Assembly (NCBI GenBank): GCA_900543915.1
Contig: UQTB01000045.1
Coordinates: 1 to 7,833 of the forward strand
DNA from: an uncultured Eubacteriales bacterium
Lineage (GTDB): Bacteria; Bacillota; Clostridia; Christensenellales; Borkfalkiaceae
Length of the DNA: 7,833 nt
Direction of reading: 5' to 3'
Position 1 is the stretch's first letter. Each line of letters starts with the position of its first letter. Shown here piece after piece: positions 6,893 to 7,833 of this stretch. The position numbers were made by a program, and so were the translations under genes. Under the pieces are notes generated by a model that was not told the origin of the DNA, did no database searches, and was given only the letters and a program-made list of their open reading frames with translations.

Positions 6893-6969
6893 GCGGCGCG
6901 CCCTTTTTCACTCAGATTTGCTATACCCGGCGCGATGATACTATAAAATACCGCCGATAAGTGTGTTCT

Positions 6970-7001
6970 ATTATATATTACCCCCCCCCCCCGTCTGTCA
7001 A
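6970..7001 (-). promoter_or_regulatory. Sigma-A-type promoter with a homopolymeric G-tract spacer; candidate phase-variable promoter
   Basis: On the minus strand a perfect -35 TTGACA (7001-6996) is followed by GAC, twelve G, TAATA and a perfect -10 TATAAT (6975-6970). The spacer is 20 bp, longer than the usual 16-18. A poorer hexamer, TATATA (6977-6972), lies at 18 bp and might give weak activity. It sits between the mutY terminator and the surface operon, with no other minus-strand gene start nearby, so it should drive 6606 to beyond 1. Changes in G number would move the two hexamers relative to each other: nine G gives 17 bp and ten G gives 18 bp. Phase variation itself is inferred. Confidence 0.8.
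6981..6992. repeat. Homopolymeric C12 (G12 on the minus strand) tract
   Basis: Twelve uninterrupted C lie at 6981-6992, inside a locally A+T-rich intergenic stretch, so base composition does not explain it. Tracts of this length slip readily during replication. The number of bases in a single assembly may be a consensus or a sequencing error and should not be taken as the fixed length. Confidence 0.95.
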
Positions 7002-7005
7002 CAAA

Positions 7006-7037
7006 TTTTTCACATTTTTACAAATTTTTCCATTTTC
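7006..7037 (-). promoter_or_regulatory. Phased A-tracts directly upstream of the -35 (UP-element-like)
   Basis: On the minus strand A5 runs lie at 7010-7006, 7019-7015 and 7029-7025, with A4 at 7037-7034, spaced about 9-10 bp. An 11-bp repeat ACAAATTTTTC (plus strand) occurs at 7001-7011 and 7020-7030. Phased A-tracts next to a -35 bend DNA and can act as UP elements that bind the RNA polymerase alpha subunit, so a strong promoter is expected when the spacing is right. Confidence 0.55.
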
Positions 7038-7121
7038 CGGGCGCGTTTTGTTTTCCACCGCGCAATCCGACCTGCGCGCCGACGGCGCCCGCAGGCCGCG
7101 CCCGCTTCCGCATACGGATTT

Positions 7122-7158
7122 TATTTAAAATAAAAAACAGCGCTCATCGCGCTGTTTT
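7122..7158 (-). terminator. Intrinsic terminator of mutY
   Basis: The minus strand reads AAAACAGCGC (7158-7149), a 5-nt loop, GCGCTGTTTT (7143-7134), then more T and an A+T-rich tail to about 7122. The stem is a perfect 10-bp match followed by a T-tract, beginning 15 nt after the mutY stop. It separates mutY from the surface operon. Confidence 0.93.
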
Positions 7159-7173
7159 CGCTCTGTTTTCAGA

Positions 7174-7833
7174 TTACGGGCGCTCGGAAAGGCACCACTT
7201 GAACGCCGAGGGAAGGCTCACCCGCTCCTCGATTTCCTCCGCCGTAAACGCGGCGCACACCTCCGGGAGCCGGTCGCAGGCGGCGTAATAACAGGTCATG
7301 TTCCATTCCTTATGCGTGAACACGTGAAGATGTGCGCGCTTCTGCATTCCGCCCCGCACGGTAACGCCCATTTCCGCCAGGCGCGCACGCGCGGCGGCTT
7401 CGCCGAGCAGCCCGGGGACGTTGGGAAACTGCCACATGCCCTTCAGCACGTCTTTTTCCCGCCGCTTGATCAGGGCGATTTTCCCGTCCGATTCCAGAAA
7501 GAAAACCGTCATATCCTCCCGCCTGCGCGCGGCTTTCTCCTTTCTGACGGGAAGCAACCCGTACGAGCGGCTGCGGCGGGCAAGGCAGACTGCCTGCATG
7601 GGACATTCGTCGCAGAGGGGCGCGCCGTTCGGCACGCAGACGATCGCGCCGAGCTCCATCAGGCTCTCGGTAAATGCGCCCGCATCCGGCGGATAGACGG
7701 CGCGAAGCCGGCTGGTCATGTTTTTCCTGCATTCGGGCAGGTCGATGTTGGTGAAATCCTCCGTTATGCGGCTGATGACCCTGAGGACGTTTCCGTCCAC
7801 CGCAGGTTCCGGAAGCCCGAACGCAATGGACGA
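7174..7833 (-). CDS. mutY: A/G-specific adenine DNA glycosylase MutY, C-terminal part (5' end outside the window)
   Basis: MutY removes adenine mispaired with 8-oxoguanine in base-excision repair. The visible 219 residues begin in the end of the catalytic domain, SSIAFGLPEPAVDGNVLRV, which contains the catalytic Asp of the VDGNV motif (codon 7797-7795). The iron-sulfur loop follows at C-x7-C-x2-C-x5-C (CVPNGAPLCDECPMQAVC), one residue longer between the first two Cys than in E. coli MutY. Then comes the C-terminal Nudix-like 8-oxoG recognition domain (DMTVFFLESDGKIALIKRR, GMWQFPNVPG) ending in LPSAFKWCL. The family is usually about 350 residues, so roughly 130-150 N-terminal residues, including the helix-hairpin-helix and catalytic Glu, lie beyond the right edge. 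The TAA stop is at 7176-7174, followed by a strong terminator. It is probably an ordinary housekeeping gene unrelated to the operon. Confidence 0.96.
   Translation of the reverse strand, partial: SSIAFGLPEPAVDGNVLRVISRITEDFTNIDLPECRKNMTSRLRAVYPPDAGAFTESLMELGAIVCVPNGAPLCDECPMQAVCLARRSRSYGLLPVRKEKAARRREDMTVFFLESDGKIALIKRREKDVLKGMWQFPNVPGLLGEAAARARLAEMGVTVRGGMQKRAHLHVFTHKEWNMTCYYAACDRLPEVCAAFTAEEIEERVSLPSAFKWCLSERP

Larger units (their letters stand above)
6607..6963 (-). other. Long untranslated leader of the surface-protein operon
   Basis: There is no convincing gene here. If transcription starts about 7 nt after the TATAAT at 6975-6970, the leader to ATG 6606 is about 355 nt. It holds a GC-rich hairpin (6823-6848), a DnaA-box-like 9-mer (6884-6892), a direct repeat pair (6745-6761), an A+T-rich block (6655-6725) with another repeat pair, and then the ribosome binding site. 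I did not recognise a known riboswitch class. A weak secondary promoter (TTAAGA, 16 bp, CATAAT, ending near 6724) is possible but unproven. Confidence 0.5.

Noticed and set aside
6918..6953. Possible plus-strand promoter (TTGCTA, 18 bp, TATAAA)
   Set aside because: No plus-strand gene lies downstream; only the G tract and the end of mutY follow. It is probably a by-product of A+T-rich sequence.
1..7833. CRISPR array, tRNA, rRNA, insertion sequence or invertible-promoter repeats
   Set aside because: No regularly spaced identical repeats with unique spacers, no transposase or recombinase frame, no long terminal inverted repeats and no RNA-gene signature were seen.

Overview
The window looks like part of a GC-rich chromosome from a gut-type Clostridia (Firmicutes/Bacillota). 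The evidence is the SipW-type (ER-type, Ser/His) signal peptidase, TasA-like cargo with Firmicutes-style 'TFAKY' signal peptides, AGGAGG-type ribosome binding sites, and a Clostridia-like MutY iron-sulfur loop. I cannot name a genus. All seven supported genes are on the minus strand, so the window reads biologically from right to left.

Right to left: (i) 7833-7174, the C-terminal part of mutY, closed by a clear intrinsic terminator (7158-7122). (ii) 7037-6961, a striking promoter: phased A-tracts, a perfect -35 TTGACA, a spacer holding an uninterrupted run of 12 G, and a perfect -10 TATAAT. (iii) A leader of about 355 nt (6963-6607) with a GC-rich hairpin, a consensus DnaA-box-like 9-mer and two sets of short tandem repeats. 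(iv) A surface-protein operon: a signal-peptidase-like protein lacking the expected His (6606-5875); a small TasA/camelysin-like protein (5798-5196); a 174-bp gap with two stem-loops; an unrecognised membrane protein with an extracytoplasmic beta-rich domain (5021-4167); a canonical SipW-type signal peptidase (4147-3599); a 420-aa secreted beta-rich protein (3633-2371); and the first 791 codons of a large beta-helix surface protein (2374 to beyond the left edge). The last three genes overlap one another by 35 bp and 4 bp.

The likely joint function is a cell-surface or extracellular-matrix module. Three cargo proteins share a 'TFA[K/G]Y' signal-peptide box that the encoded SipW-type peptidase would be expected to process. 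The small TasA-like protein is the candidate fibre subunit, and the beta-helix protein is the candidate adhesin.

The main discovery candidate is the promoter. A homopolymeric G tract between consensus -35 and -10 hexamers is the architecture of slippage-driven phase-variable promoters such as Neisseria porA. As written, the TTGACA/TATAAT spacing is 20 bp, so loss of two or three G would restore 18 or 17 bp. The hypothesis is that the whole matrix operon is switched or tuned by tract length. Function is inferred from motifs; nothing here was searched or computed against databases.
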